Positions 21,521 to 35,369 are shown, counted from the stretch's first letter. The stretch: 64,000 nt of DNA from Ostrinia nubilalis (GCF_963855985.1 NC_087093.1:17375001-17439000); one strand, 5' to 3'. Numbers and translations: made by a program. The notes: a model not told the origin generated them from the sequence alone.

Positions 21521-21787
21521 CGGTCGGTAATAGAAACAGAAAAAACGTTAATAGAAACACACCTCGTCTATAGGTCGGTAATAGAAACAACTGCTTTTTC
21601 AGATTAAATTGCTATTTATTAATTATTGTGTGATTGAATACTCATTGTTACTACTTGAATTCAAAGATTACTTCATCAATGTTATGAATAAATTAAAATG
21701 TCTTTTCTATTACCACGTCTTATATCTAATTTTCTAACGTTTATCCGAAGTCAGCTTAAACTGGCGGTAATAGGCGCATTTACGTTA

Positions 21788-22864
21788 GTAACATTTTGCC
21801 GTAAGATCAAAGCAACCGGTACTAAGATTGCCATAATCTCCTCGGAAAATGTCATAATGTTGCCAAATTAAGTGCCAATCCAAAAGTGGTCTAACCACTT
21901 ACCATCAGTGTTGCCAATTAAGTTATTTGCAAATACCTAAGCTAGTTAAAACTAGGTATTCATCCATCAACATGGAATTGGTGCTTAGTTTGTATTAGTG
22001 CTAATTACTAGTCATCACCAGCGGTTTTATATGCGTAGTCGTATAAATTAAGCTCGTCGAATCAGACTCATAAATCATTATTGATAGATTGATACATATT
22101 TCTACCAAACAAACAAATGAAGTTACTTTAAGTGTAAATGAATCTACTTGAGTTTAAGTGATGTAGAGTCATAAAATATCAAAAATCATTATTACCAATT
22201 GAAAGTAACTCATAGAATATAATGAAATTCTAAATATGAACACTAGGTACATATTTCAACATAATGTAGCAAATCAAATTCCGTGCGCGTTACTTTTATA
22301 AATTAGAACACAATAAGAAAAAAGTGTATAATGTCTATTTAATCAAATTGTTGGTATTTTGTTCTACATTGTGCCGTTTACAAGGGTAGTTACACAATGT
22401 CTAGCCACAATTAACACGTTCATGTATTATACAATGCCCCAGAACTGACTTAATCAGATCGTATTATCGCACCCACTTTAATGCAGTCGGCTTTTTTCTG
22501 TCACGATAATGCCAATGGCCAATTATGTGGACTATCAGGGACAATTGGCCAATTGCTTTTGGACTCGATTGGGGCAATTCAAGGACGCGGTCGAGTTTCT
22601 TGCTCAATGATTGCTCGGAATTTTTCCAGCGACATTCTTTGCTCTGATTTTATGATGCTTTCATTAAAGCTCCATAGCAACAGCTTCGTAAACTGTCTTA
22701 TAAGGTTTTCCATATTTTACGCTAAAAGTTAATAATGACTAAGCTGAAACTCTACATAGATGAATTATGTTATACATCGTTGAAGAACTATTGCGATGCT
22801 ACATTACATTAGTAGCATAGACTTCACCATACGAAGATGCCTTACTTTAATTGTAAATTACTAA
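21788..22864. other. Non-coding, no features seen
   Basis: AT-rich. The open frame at 22481-22732 has no recognised family and does not start near any visible promoter. Confidence 0.45.
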
Positions 22865-22981
22865 GGTCGGGTTGCATCACCTTACTCTAACTTTGACAAA
22901 TGTCAAAAATCTGTCAAACTCCATCCAAAAAACACCGGTTAACGTTATAGATACGGTCAAAGTTACATGATACAACTCAGC
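22865..22981. mobile_element. MITE family A, copy 2
   Basis: Starts GGTCGGGTTGCATCACCTTA and ends ATGATACAACTCAGC, a diverged copy of 719-833 with the same core CAAACTCCATCC and CACCGG. Confidence 0.75.
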
Positions 22982-24065
22982 TTTAATGTTTTAACTATTA
23001 AGCACTTATACATATAGAGCACGAAGCATATATCGTCAACTAACTTAGAACTTACTTTTCTTTTGAGGACAAGTGTATTCGATTTAAGTAAGGTTTTATG
23101 TTTGCTACTTAACAAGTCGTGTCATATTCAAGTATACATTCTTACAGATTTTTGTATCACACAATAGTTGAACCTTTTTGCAGGATTTTGAAGGCAGTTC
23201 CCACGAATGAACATGCGTATACGCAGCATTTATACGCAGATAAAAAATATTTACCACGTCGCCTATGTAATAAATCTGACACCTTACAATGTGTCTTTTA
23301 TAAAGATACTGGGATTAACTAAGAATCCATTAAATGGGTACCCATTGGGAGAAAATTGCCACCAAATACTTTCTACTTTCTGAAATAAGCCTTGATAGAC
23401 AAAATGACACTTTATGATGTCGCAAAAATGGCATCAAAAGGGCTAATTCAAGGTCAGCATAATTAAGTTACTCTGTTGTATCATTGTGTACTCAGAGAAG
23501 TACATAGAGGTAGTAACACCTGTAGGCTTTTTCCATCGCATCCATTACAATTATTTTGAAATTAAACATTATTTTGAAACCTCACACTTGGAAGAAACTC
23601 TATAAAAGCTTAAATACAGTATACACAAAACATCCAAAACGTGTAAATTCAAGACAAAGGAAACGAAGATTGCTCTAAAAACAAACCATAATCATAGCAA
23701 CCATAACACTTATTTGATCTCATTGATACGACCACAATGCTATTGCGTTGTTGCCGTCGATTTTTGCAAACCACTGACCTCATTGCCATAATAACAGGCT
23801 GGTGTTGCCAGATGCAAATAGCTGATACTGCGGAGGAGCTGTGGCCTGAATCCCACGAGAATACGCGTTAATTACCTCAAAAATATACCATTTTAATGTC
23901 AAGTGTGCTCCTAAAACACCGTAAAGATCAAGCCCATAGTTTAAGACAGTTATGCAGCTAAAAGTGTAAGTTATATTATGTAAGGCCTATCAAAATGTTT
24001 TCAACTACTATTTATATATCTTCTTATATGGTATGGGCTATAAGAAAAGAAGATTTAATTTTGTT
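22982..24065. other. Non-coding, no features seen
   Basis: No recognisable gene. The frame at 23119-23322 is unremarkable. Confidence 0.45.
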
Positions 24066-24182
24066 AGTCTGAGTTGCACCACCTAACTTTGACCGTAACT
24101 TTAAAGGTAATCGGTGTTTTTTGTACGGAGTTTGACAATATTTTGACGTTGGTTAAAGTTAAAGTAAGATGTTGCTCAGCCT
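24066..24182. mobile_element. MITE family A, copy 3
   Basis: Opposite orientation to copies 1, 2 and 4. It starts AGTCTGAGTTGCACCACCTA and ends AGTAAGATGTTGCTCAGC, with TA next to both edges. Confidence 0.75.
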
Positions 24183-25421
24183 AATAAATGAGCTGAAAAA
24201 TTGTCTATGTAATGGTTAATATCTCTAAAGCACAGATGCTTGTCTTTCAGTTAAATTGTGTCCTGAAAAAGCAAATACACAGAACCGAATCGAGATATTT
24301 CATGTCTTTAACCATTGAACAACGCAGAAATATACAAATGATGTAACAGTCAAACAATCATTGTCACTGGATCATTTTACCACAGCGGACCTTGAATCTG
24401 AATCAGTATTTAGTAGGCGCCAGGTAGCTTATTATTTCCTAATCACAGTCAGCAACAAATCACACTCTACAAAATTTATTCATCGCCGTAATTTTATTAA
24501 CATACGTGTATGACTTCTAAAGTCTATGTTGAAAGACTCATACAAAAATAATCGTTGAAATGCATTACACTTTGATAAATGACCCTTTGGCACTTTAAAT
24601 TCTTATTTTATGTCTATAATTTATTGAATAATCTACTATCAATTTATCCACACATAATGATATTTTCATCGCAATCATTTATATGTTATGCTAGCCGTTT
24701 TAGCCATCAATAAAATAAATAATGATATAATAACACATTTAAAAGTGCTAGCTAAACATGCGTGCGAAATAATGAGACCAGCCACGCAATCAGTCGTTGT
24801 AACTATCAAATAAATAAACTAAAAAAAACTTCCCGATCAATAATAACACAAAATAATGGTGTTACAAAATTGCAATTGCAATCATAACTAGAATTAACTA
24901 AAGTGATACGCGATTCATAATACATAGAAAGTAAAATCGGTTGTCAGTTACCGTTCCGTTCCATTTTCCACCTCACTTCTATTAACTTAAATAAATTATT
25001 TGCCATTGTATCTATTGATTTGTTTATGAATTTAAACCTTCGTATCGCCTTTTCAGATGGTTAAGACTTCACAGAGAGTATCTTATAACATATTTGTTAT
25101 CTAATAGATCTGCTATACTGAAAAACCAGGCACATAATTAACTTATTGCAGATGATGGTAAAAAGTTATCTACAGCAACTACATTGCGTTACCAAGTAAA
25201 GTGGGATAGAGGCTTGATAGATTTGCTGGTAGGTCGTCAGTCTAGAAAATTATGGGGGTTTTAATTGAAAAGCTCTGAGCTTATGTAAGCTTGCGTAAAT
25301 TAACTCAGCTATGTAGAGCTTGGTTGTAAAGAAAGTTTAAGTGTTACATATTTTAAGTTTAGAGAATTTAAGTAGTTAAAATAAGGAACGAGCATCTTAA
25401 AAACTTTTTCCCTCTTTCTTA
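24183..25421. other. Non-coding, no features seen
   Basis: AT-rich with no believable frame. Confidence 0.45.
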
Positions 25422-25539
25422 GGCTGAGTGGCACCACCTTACTTTAACTTTGACAAACGTCAAGAATCTGTCAAATTCCATACAAAAAGCACCGGTTATA
25501 GTTATAGTAACCGTTAAAGTTAGGTGGTGCAACTCAGCC
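25422..25539. mobile_element. MITE family A, copy 4
   Basis: GGCTGAGTGGCACCACCTTA at one end and TTAGGTGGTGCAACTCAGCC at the other. This copy keeps both complete termini. The frame at 25643-25419 on the minus strand is repeat sequence. Confidence 0.8.
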
Positions 25540-28500
25540 ATAGTGTCGCAAGGTTGAGTCTTCCTTCTAAAACTATATTGCAAGAAAATGTAATGTTTTA
25601 TAAATGTCTCCTTTAACAATATTACAGTCTCTTTTCTAAACATTAATATTTCATCTAATTGCCATCAATTTCTGGCTACAAACTCTCTTATGAATCACAT
25701 CCGATCCATTTTCCCAACTTGAATATGATAATGCGCCGGCGCCATAAATCTCGATGCCTTTTGCAACCCACTCGTTTGCAGCCACTTTGAATGCAATTCC
25801 CACTTGCGAGCTATAAGTCGATGTTTATTTATACATAACTCGTATTTATGTTGTATGAAGTCTAAAATTTCGTTGAGTCAATCTTTGGAAGCTATTTTCA
25901 CTGTTGACACCGTGTTTTGCCTCAGGTGCTAAAAATTACATTGTATTATCTAACTTCTTAAACGTATCGTGTTACCCTCCAGCCAGATGAATAAAATTGA
26001 CAATACGTAAAGTTTAGCAACGTTTAGAATTGCAAAGATCGCAAGATATAGCATGCATTGGGAAATATCCATTAGCTGATTCAATCCTCAATTACTGTGG
26101 TTTAAAAACTCAAACTAAAATCTTGACAACAAAATAACACATCAAGTTATTTGAACCCAAATTGGCCGAGTAAACCACAACCTTTCCAGTAAGTGGGCTA
26201 CTCAAACAGTAAGTGAATAGCTTGAGAATCAAAGTAATTTATCTAACTATGCATTTATTATCATAATTCGACGCAGTTCGAGGTTCGATTCCGAGCGAGT
26301 GGCCTTGCGAGCGCAATGTACAGTCAAAGGCAATCGCTGTCTGAGAATCTATATTTATTAAGATGTAGCTGGCTAGACTTTTTTTTAATATTAACTTAAT
26401 AGACTCGTTAAAAACATTATTTGATTTCCTAATAATTAAAATGCTCATAGTAAAATTATTAAACGCATAAACTAAAACTATGTTATGCACATGTAACAAT
26501 TTGAATTAGTCAGTATACGGTTTTCTTTTACACGTTAAGAAAGGAAGCAGTTATTAATATTTTATATGCTAACAACATTATATAAGGGGTGAATGTCTAC
26601 CATGTTAACACAAAAGCGCCAAGTGCAGAGTAAACAATATTTTATATGACACTAATTTTTATTTCTTTAGTTTTAAAAAGTGAAAAATGTGTGAAACATT
26701 GCATATTTGTTTCACTAAATGGGTGACAGGACATTTGCAACGCCTTCTCTATGTGGGTGTAGCAATTGAAGTACCGTGGTGGTGGTTCGTAACTTATTAA
26801 GCCAAAACAGGCGTCTGTCATGGCTAAATTAAGATGTTTTATAGTACCACAGAAGCATGGAATCATCTTTCAAGATAAAATCGGTATAGACAGTGGTTTT
26901 TCTCTACTCCAACTGAAAGAACAGCGCAGTTATAAAATTTTAAACTTTCGCGATGACAACTAAAATAGAAAGACACGGGTCTTAACGCGACGTTTATTAA
27001 TGAGTTACATTATGTACTATGTATACATTATGTATTATGTATTCTATTTTAGACGCAGTTAATGCTGCTGAAGTTTGTTTAAGCTTACTGTACTCAGTCT
27101 GCGAGTCCGGGTCCAAAAAATCAACAATACAAACCTCAACGCGCATTGTGCGGCCGTCAATAAAACACGGCGTTCACAGAGCATGTGATCAGCTGTTTAG
27201 ATAACTCACAAAAAGACAGCATGATACACACAGTCCGTAAGAAAAGCCTTTGCGCAATTCTAACTGCTTTGAATGATTGCGAAACTGAACAGGTCTTGTG
27301 TTTTTATTAGCTGTGCGGTAATTGATTATTGTTTTTAAATGAATTGACTAGGCTTGTTTTAAAGTAAAGTATTCAGGGTTATGCTAAAACAAAAAGTCAG
27401 TTGTAATATTTTATTGTGTTGGTATTTGAATCTACACAGATAAATATAATTTTCTGATAGTAATATGTAATACTAAACAGTATTAATACGAGTACTTTGT
27501 ATTGTTTATGGGTTACCTAAAAACCTATGTGTAGTTAGTCGTTTTATACTTATTAGAAGAGTTTTTTGGAAGGGGAAAGAAACGGGGTCATATGTCAAAT
27601 ACCTATGGTAGCAACATATAAAATATGAAAATAAGACACATACCTAAATAAATTCAAATAAAACCTAAACCGTCCCAAATTGTTCCAAAACAGCAATTTA
27701 AACTAATAATGCCAAGAAGATTTAATTTAACCAAACAGCCAATAAACCATCATCGACTATTCTAATTCAATAAAATCACATTTATAACACTAATAACTTT
27801 ATATTCGCTGTCGAACAGACCATAAAGGCACTTAGCAGTCGGGTCGCGCCGCTAAGCCATACGAATGCGCTTACAAGCTCGTTGTTTTCACTTTCAATAT
27901 CACTTTCAATGATTTCACTTTCGTTTACTACGAGCTATATGGTGTATCTTATCTGATATCGACTGAACAATCGGGAAATCTTATCGATTTAAAAGTAATT
28001 AAGATCTTTTATCTTTAAATACAAGCTTTGTGATTTTATGGACTCTACTCTACGTCTTCGCGTGTATGTTATTAATTAACTTATCAATTAACAAGTTTTT
28101 TGTGTTAAAAGATAAGAAAAAGGTTACCTTGACCCTTCTAGACAAGGTTCTTAGATTTTAGTTTTATTATAAAACCTATCCAGCGCAATCTAGAAAGATC
28201 TAAATGGATATTCTATCGCTGAGAACAATCTTATTGAAAACCTCCTTGACATAGAAGAATAAAGGAAAAGTTATAAAGTAAAAAAGTATTTTTGGATATA
28301 AATAAAAAAGTGTAATTTTTAGAAGTTATTATTGTTGTGAAGTTGTTACTTCATGAGATACAAGACTCGCTTTCAATATTTTCACTTTCGTTCGAGTGGA
28401 ATTGTGAATCTAAATTAGGCAAACTTATCGCGGAACTAGTTAAAGAGTGCTGACGGATTTATTTTACGCCCAATTAAACATTTATACGCCTATTTTAGAT

Positions 28501-28686
28501 TACACTCTTACCTACTTTATAAATGCAATCGGGAAGTAATTTCATAAATTAAAAAATTAATGTATGTATTTTATATTAAAAATAGCGAACTCGTTATTAA
28601 TTATTGTAAAGAAAATTATTTTTCTTTTTTGTGTTCATCAATAAACTTAACAATATAAGCTTAGATCGTAGATATTATAATATTTT
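25540..28686. other. Non-coding, with one B-box-like site
   Basis: GAGGTTCGATTCCGAGC at about 26279-26295 matches a pol III B box but has no clear A box at the right spacing, so it is probably a tRNA-like relic. No frame in this 3.1 kb resembles a known protein. CACTTTC words cluster at 27890-27935 and again near 28383. Confidence 0.45.
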
Positions 28687-29097
28687 CAACCGACTTCAAA
28701 AAAGGAGGAGGTTATCAATTCGACCCGTATGTTTTTTTTTTTCTATGTTTGTTACGCGATAACTCCGCCAATTATGAACCGATTTGAACAAATCTTTTTT
28801 CGGCGTATAGGTAATACCTCAAGGGTGGTCCCATTTAAATTTAATAATAGAAAAAACAACCCCCAAGGGTGGAAAATTGGGGATGAACTTTTTTATACGC
28901 AATATCTCCGCCGATTAGAAATCAATTTGAACGATTATTTTTTTGTTGAATAGGTATTATCAAAAGGGTGGTTTCCTGCGAATTTGAAGAAAATATTTCA
29001 CCCCCAAGGGTGGAAAATTGGGGTTGAATTTTTTTATACGCAATATTTTTAATTTTTAGTTTTTTTTTGTGTTCACGCATTTGAAGTCGGTTTTATT
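28687..29097. mobile_element. MITE family B, complete copy (about 410 bp)
   Basis: It begins CAACCGACTTCAAAAAAGGA and ends GCATTTGAAGTCGGTTTTAT, so the termini are inverted. A block CCAAGGGTGGAAAATTGGGG followed by an ATACGCAATAT word occurs twice inside (about 28861 and 29003). The same element, inverted and interrupted, is at 12645-13726. Confidence 0.8.
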
Positions 29098-29789
29098 TTT
29101 TTAAAAAGTTAATTATTTATTCAAAGTTCTCAAGATAATTTTTGCAAACCTGCAATTAGCATTGTTTTAATGAATACTTGGTTATTATCAAGTAAAATCA
29201 ATCTTAAACAATGCTCGAGCTTATTTTGCGTAACTTTGAGACTGATTCTCACATGTTTTATTGCTCATTGAAGACCTGTAAACGCCATTCAAGTCTTACT
29301 GCTTTTTTTCTTAAAATGTTAACGAGTTTAATCTGTGGTTGCTAAACCTTTCGAGCATGAACCCAGGTCTCCCAGGGGTTAACGACCCGGACGAACAATT
29401 GTCCTTTCTAAGCTCAGTACAGGCAAGACCTAGGCATTAACCGGATTGCCCAACTCTAGAAAACCTTAGTTACTAGCTTTGCATAGCTTACACTTACCTT
29501 GTAACATAAAACTTGCAATAAAATACAATTGCTCATATTTTTATCGCGGTAATTAAATTTTAAAAGCTATTGATTTGCAATGCCTTTTGTATTTTATACG
29601 CTGTACATTTAAAGCTTAAATCTAATAATATACAATTATACACTCATACTTAAACAATAGACATAGAAATGTGGTACAGAACCACCTCCGTACCGATTCA
29701 CTTTGCACTTAACACTTTAAACATCCAGATACGTCCAGGTCGTTCTAATACCACAGGCCTATGACACTAATGACACTTACGTAAATTTT
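29098..29789. other. Non-coding, no gene seen
   Basis: No recognised frame or repeat. Confidence 0.45.
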
Positions 29790-29920
29790 GGCGGACATTT
29801 TGGGGTTAAACTGTCACTGTCACTCGCGAGTATCGCATGCGCGTAGGTTCGCGCGGAGAATGGAGCGCGTGTGCCTGCGCTCCCTATATAACCTCCCCCC
29901 CAGTTGATATTATATTAATT
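29790..29920 (+). promoter_or_regulatory. Candidate core promoter, GC-rich with TATA
   Basis: In an otherwise AT-rich setting this block holds TCGCATGCGCG (an NRF1/Ewg-like palindrome, about 29834-29844), GTTCGCGCGGAGAATGGAGC, then CTATATAACC (TATA box about 29884-29891), and CCAGTTGAT about 18 bases further on. The order GC-rich block, TATA, initiator-like CAGT suits a plus-strand promoter. No coding exon is visible downstream within a few kb, so it might drive a non-coding first exon or an RNA. Confidence 0.3.
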
Positions 29921-32900
29921 ACGATCGATATTTTCACTGGACAGCGCAATCTGGATCAGGCTTCCTATAAAGATAGTCGATCCTGAATGTCAAACCGTAG
30001 ACAAATCATTTTAGGCCCGGATGATCAAAGTTGAAGATAAAGCTTCAAGCTCTCGGATCATTCTAACAAATTGCATACATATTTAACGACTGTTACGTTT
30101 TTTTCCTTTCATACTGACCATACTTTCGTTAGATTGCTTAGAATAACAATAAGTTGATCTTTTGAAGCTTTTTCGTACTCTAACTTTTCACGGACTAGAT
30201 TTTACAAAACAATAAATAAACAAAATTTAAGAAAACTAGTAAGATTTTCTTAACCAACAAAAATTTTATACGAACGTAAAGCTCTTAACTTTACAACGTT
30301 ACTAAATACAAACTTACTTTACGAGTATTCGATCATTTCTTAATTTAACCAGATTTCACCAAGTGTTACATACATGACATATAGCTCAATGCATACATGT
30401 AATGAGATTGTAAATCAAATCAAAAAGAGGTTAAATATCTTCTATCTTCCTTAAACTTTACTAACAGTTTTACTAACAGTTATTGTTTTTGTTAATAGCC
30501 TATGGGAACTTCACACAATAACACATGCTACTACGGTGCTAATGCACATTAGAAGATTTATTAATAAACAGCATAATCGGATGTGAACATGCAAAAAAAT
30601 TGATAATGAAGCTTTTCACTTCCGGGACATTTTATATTTATTACCTACTGTAATTTTCCACACAAGAACTTTGTTTTGTTTTTAGATTCGACACCAACAT
30701 TATTGTCATAAATCATTAAACTGTCTATAAAAGATATATCTCAGTAAAACCTACTAAATCTATGTAAGACCACTTATGTACCTGGAATTACGCAAATAAA
30801 GAAATTTGATTTGATTTGATAACAGCCAAACAATAAAAACGTGCCTAGTCAACTTCAATCATCGAAATAAATGTATCAAACACATTTTCCTCAGTGTACA
30901 ATACAACTATTAAAAAAAGAAAACAATATAAAAACCCGCAAATATGATGTTCATTGTTTTAAATCGATGTATCATTTCCTTACACTCATTATCAAATAAA
31001 TTAGGTTTTGTTTGTTTAAAAATTACTTGTATATTTTTCCAAAAAAACAAATACAGCTCAAACTGTCAGTCAATTTTGTATACATAATTAATAATTTATG
31101 AGTGTAATTCCCTCACGCTTAAAATCCAATTCTTTCTAGAGCATTTCATATTCACGCTATTACGCGTTCTTGAAAATAATGAATTTTAATTAGTTTACCT
31201 CATTATCAGTAACTAGACCGAGCTAGTCACTGTTACGATGGGTTGGATAACCACAATTACACGCCGTGTGGCTGTCATACTAGTTCAGGAATATATTCGT
31301 CCTTATGCAAACAGAAACAGTTTTCCTGTACTAATAAATTAATAGTAAACGCAGCTTCGGAGTTTTGCGCTTCTCAACACGTACGACTCACTAAGAAACT
31401 TTTCTCTAAAGAATCAAATGAGAAAACGTGAAAATCTGCTGGTCATATTTTTCGTATTTGTTAATACTTCTACTGTGGAGTGATGTCTGTTTTAAATTAC
31501 GATTAGAATTTAGCTTTTTCTCAATATATTGTCCCTAGAGGATACTTACGTCTTAATAAGCTTGTCTCTCTTTGAAAGCTCGGAATGACATTTTGAAAAT
31601 ACATAGTTGGACTTGGAAGGTAGTTGATGATCTAAAGCAAAATTTTAAGGCCGTTGCTGAGCACCGAAAGCTAATGATAACTCGTAGAGTTACCTAAGTT
31701 TTCAGTGTGATTGTAAATAATTTATGCACTTATGTCAAACTCAACGTTTCGGATTAGCCATAGGTTTTTTTTTAAGTCAATAGCAACACCCGGATTCCGG
31801 AATAAAGTCACTACCGGACCTACATGCGTCTGCGCACATTCGCAAAATTCAAAGATTCCAACGAATCGAACCGATTAATCGCATGAGAACTGTTTTAGTG
31901 CAATTATCAACAATTTATCAAAGTCCGTTATGCTGTAGTTACATTCCAAGTTATGTAGTTCCCAATTTATGATCAAAACAAGTGTATATTTTACGTAAGT
32001 TTGCAATTGGACTACATCTCTGTAATAGACAGTCGTTATAGATACGAAATTCATCAGAAACTATAAGTTCTCTTAATTTTTTTCCTCCTTTCAGCTTTAT
32101 GTTTCACTATCTTAAATGTCCCGTAATTTCATTAGGATTTTTATACTGCTAGAGTTTGTCCAAAATAGATTCAGCCTTGCTCGAAATAAATAACTTATCA
32201 AAAAGAATGCTCGTACATTTTATATCTTAATAGTACTAATTTGGATAACATTGACATAACATCTTATCGATTCTTAACAACCCAAAATCTGCTTCAGATT
32301 CAAGTCTCGAACATTCCTCGAATCAACGTAGTCTGATGTAAAACAATGCGATTAACATGCGCGGGCGCCGCGTGTCGCAACGCGCCAAAGAAGCACTAGC
32401 TAATGATGTGTGTTAACTGTTTTGTACTTTTTTTAACAGTCACGCCTATTGTTTGGAGCTTGTTTATATTGGTCTACATTTTAGGATTACGCTAAAGTGG
32501 GTCTTGTTTATAAATGCCGTAGAGTCTTCGATCGCGTGAACGGTACATTAAAGACACTTGTTTGGAATACATAACATAATTTATTTCATCAACATTTGAA
32601 GGAATAATTAATATTAGAAGTTTAATTTCCTCGCCTACAAAATCTCCACGTTCAAGAAAAATATCGTAGCTAAATTAATCATTATCAATTTATCAGCCAT
32701 TGATTCTGGCACACATACTACCACTATTGGAATCTTACCTTGACTACTAGTCTTGAAAAAAGTGGCTACAAGTGTATTATTGACTCGCCGGACTAAAGCG
32801 CGCTACAATAACATCTTATTTATCTCAACTTTACCCAACAATTGAATTCTGATGCCTTACAGCGACCCACCTCATATTTAAAGTTTCCAAAAATCAGTTA

Positions 32901-33587
32901 ATTTAATCGTTAACCTCTTAACCTTCCGCAGTGTCAACGAAATAGATCGCCGGTTACTTTTCGGTTCACTTTCACTGCGTCGGGTCAAGGTCGCTGTAGC
33001 CGCCAATCGGAGCGAAGCATTTCACTTAATGGGCTTAAATCTTTCTACAATAACTTGAGGGAAAATTCAAGATTTGAAAATTACCTTTGGACTGATGGAA
33101 AACAATAAACGTGAAGGAAGTGAGTCACTTGGTAAGAAAATGTAAATTAAAGTTTCAAATCCTGCTATCTAATCCGGCGAAATTCTGTTGACTGTTGACA
33201 ATGGCAACAACAAAAAAATAATTATTCACTTTGGTGGAGTTGTTTGAAAGTTATGCGGGTACATAGATACTTATTACGGTGATTATCGCATGTGAAATCC
33301 TTCAAAATAATTCGTACACATTAAAAACTAATTTTTTAACCAAAAAAAAGTTTACCGAGTGATACTGCGGAAGCAAATACATACTAAAAAAGTTGCATCA
33401 TGATGAGGATAATACTAACAAAGCAAAATCTGTTTTTTATTCCAAAATCGAAACGCATTTAAATCGCTATTAACACGGTGCTAAAATGATAATAATAATT
33501 AACGAAACGTGGCCTAAGCCTTGATATACGTCTGTAGCTAGATTACATTTATAGATTTATAGAATTATACAGAAGGTCCGCTTGATA
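29921..33587. other. Non-coding, with one LINE tail
   Basis: At 30775-30822 the words GCAAATAAAGAAATTTGATT and TTGATTTGAT form a CR1/Jockey-type 3' tail. The frame at 31243-31431 has no recognised family. ATGCGCGGGCGC occurs at 32359. Nothing else is recognised. Confidence 0.45.
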
Positions 33588-34056
33588 TACAGGGTGGAAT
33601 TTTGTAATGCCACCTGGAGGGAAAGTACTCTTAATACTGTAGATAGAATTTTTACTGAAAGAAAACATTCCTTTATTTTTGAAAAGAAAGATAACTGCAT
33701 TCAAAGATTTTCAATTTTTTTTTTCAAAATTCACTATTACCATACAATTTTCTGTACATAATTAAAATAATTTAAGATTTCATGGCTTTCCTTTCATTTG
33801 ATTTATCAAGTTTGTTAGAGAGATTTCATCCTTATACTTAACCCTAACGATCGATGTAATAAAAATACAGGGTGTAATTTTTAACAGATTTTAGTTAGTT
33901 CGATTCCCGGGTGTGGCAAGCAAATTTTTGGAAAACTTTCAATGCAGTTCTATTTCTTTTCAAAAATAAAGGAATGTTTTCTTTGAGATTTTTTTTTCTA
34001 TCTACAATATTAAGAGTACTTTCCCTCCAGGTGGCATTACAAAATTCCACCCTGTA
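33588..34056. mobile_element. TIR element, about 470 bp, arms about 130 bp
   Basis: The outer ends read TACAGGGTGGAATTTTGTAA and its complement. The arms (33588-33718 and 33925-34056) match over about 130 bp with small differences. A third terminus-like copy, TACAGGGTGTAATTTTTAAC, lies inside at about 33867, so a related end may have been joined in. The frame at 34152-33895 is repeat sequence. Confidence 0.75.
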
Positions 34057-35369
34057 TTTTATATAATTTATAGAAAATAATAGGACCACTCTCTTCTCGA
34101 GGATGACGAAAGATGCGACTAAGGACGAAATGCAAACATCAGGCCACCACAACCCGTTTGGAAATTAGAGATAATAGAAATAAGTTAAAGAATTAGTTGT
34201 ATCTCTCCTGCAGCCCAACTTAGCAATACATTTTAGTTCAGAAAGCAAGTTTACAATTGAACTTAATAAAATTAATATAAAGCTTATTCTGGACCTCATT
34301 GTATGCCTTTTCAGTCAAACTAAAATATTACATACAATAGTTAAGATAGAGTCGACGAACATATTCCAAAATCAAGCCTCAATGTGGGCCTACTCCTATC
34401 ACCTTTTATTACAATTAAACTATTATATCCTATTCTTATTCTTGATCTTATTCTTTCCAATGACGGATGACGTGTCTGACAACCGGACCCGGCGCGACCT
34501 TGCGCTCACACTTGACCGTTGCCATAAGTAGAGTACGAGTAATTGCTCAACAAATTACATAAATGGGTAATTTTCTTTTCTATAACAACAAATACTTGTC
34601 TTGTAAAGTTATAATGCGTTTCCGGTGCAAGCTTTTGGAGTGGACTTCTAAACAAGGCAGAAATTATTAGTCAATTGTTGTAAGTGTTAAACTTTTATGC
34701 AAGGTCAAAGAAACAATATAAAGTAAATCACCAACGGGTTAATTAGGCTCTCTTTTGTGAGTGGTTCCGTTTTATTTTAGACAGTACGAAATACATAGTA
34801 CCTACTAGTATGAACTGACTATAATTTTCATAATTATTATGGTTGTGCTTATACTACTTAATACTTATTGGTAATACATTTAATTTTGCAGGATTGCGAG
34901 ATGTTATTCGTAAGCTGTAAGTTAGGATAGGTTTTATCTGGAGCTTCAACACGGACCATAGACATATATGAACGCTCTCATGTAACAGAGAAATATTATA
35001 TCAATATTCCTATTTGTAAAGATGTCCTACAGTAGGCTACAGTAGGTAAAACCACTGTAAAATAATACCTTCCCGGATGAATTCCGATAGAAAGGCTATT
35101 TGCATAAGCCCTTCGAATGGGCTCCTTTCAGCGGCCTTGTACAAAAAGTATCACTACAAATGAACTTAGACAAAAAAACTCGAATTAGATTTCGTCTCCA
35201 CGCTTCAGCGAGCTTCCCACGGCCCGCGGGTCGTGCGCTGAACTAGTCGTGACAGATCTCGCTGGAAAAAATATGGTATCTCGGGCTAAATAATATAGCT
35301 ATAAGTGTTTATGTAAATTAAAATAAATACGCACCATAGAGCACGCTTTAAGACAAATTAATTAACTTA
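34057..35369. other. Non-coding, no features seen
   Basis: No recognised gene or repeat. Confidence 0.45.

Larger units (their letters stand above)
19869..21787. mobile_element. 1.9-kb TIR element with repeated internal motif
   Basis: The ends are inverted: TAACGTAAGTGCGCCTATTA on the left, and the complement TAACGTAAATGCGCCTATTA on the right. Inside, a motif close to GGTCGGTAATAGAAAC occurs at least eleven times in both orientations, at 19881, 19909, 20500, 20533, 20881, 20916, 21521, 21545, 21573, 21705 and 21761. Such clustered copies near both ends recall transposase-binding subterminal repeats. No transposase frame is visible, but 200 bases are unknown, so the element appears non-autonomous. 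A tRNA-like SINE head is embedded at 21440-21520. Confidence 0.65.
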
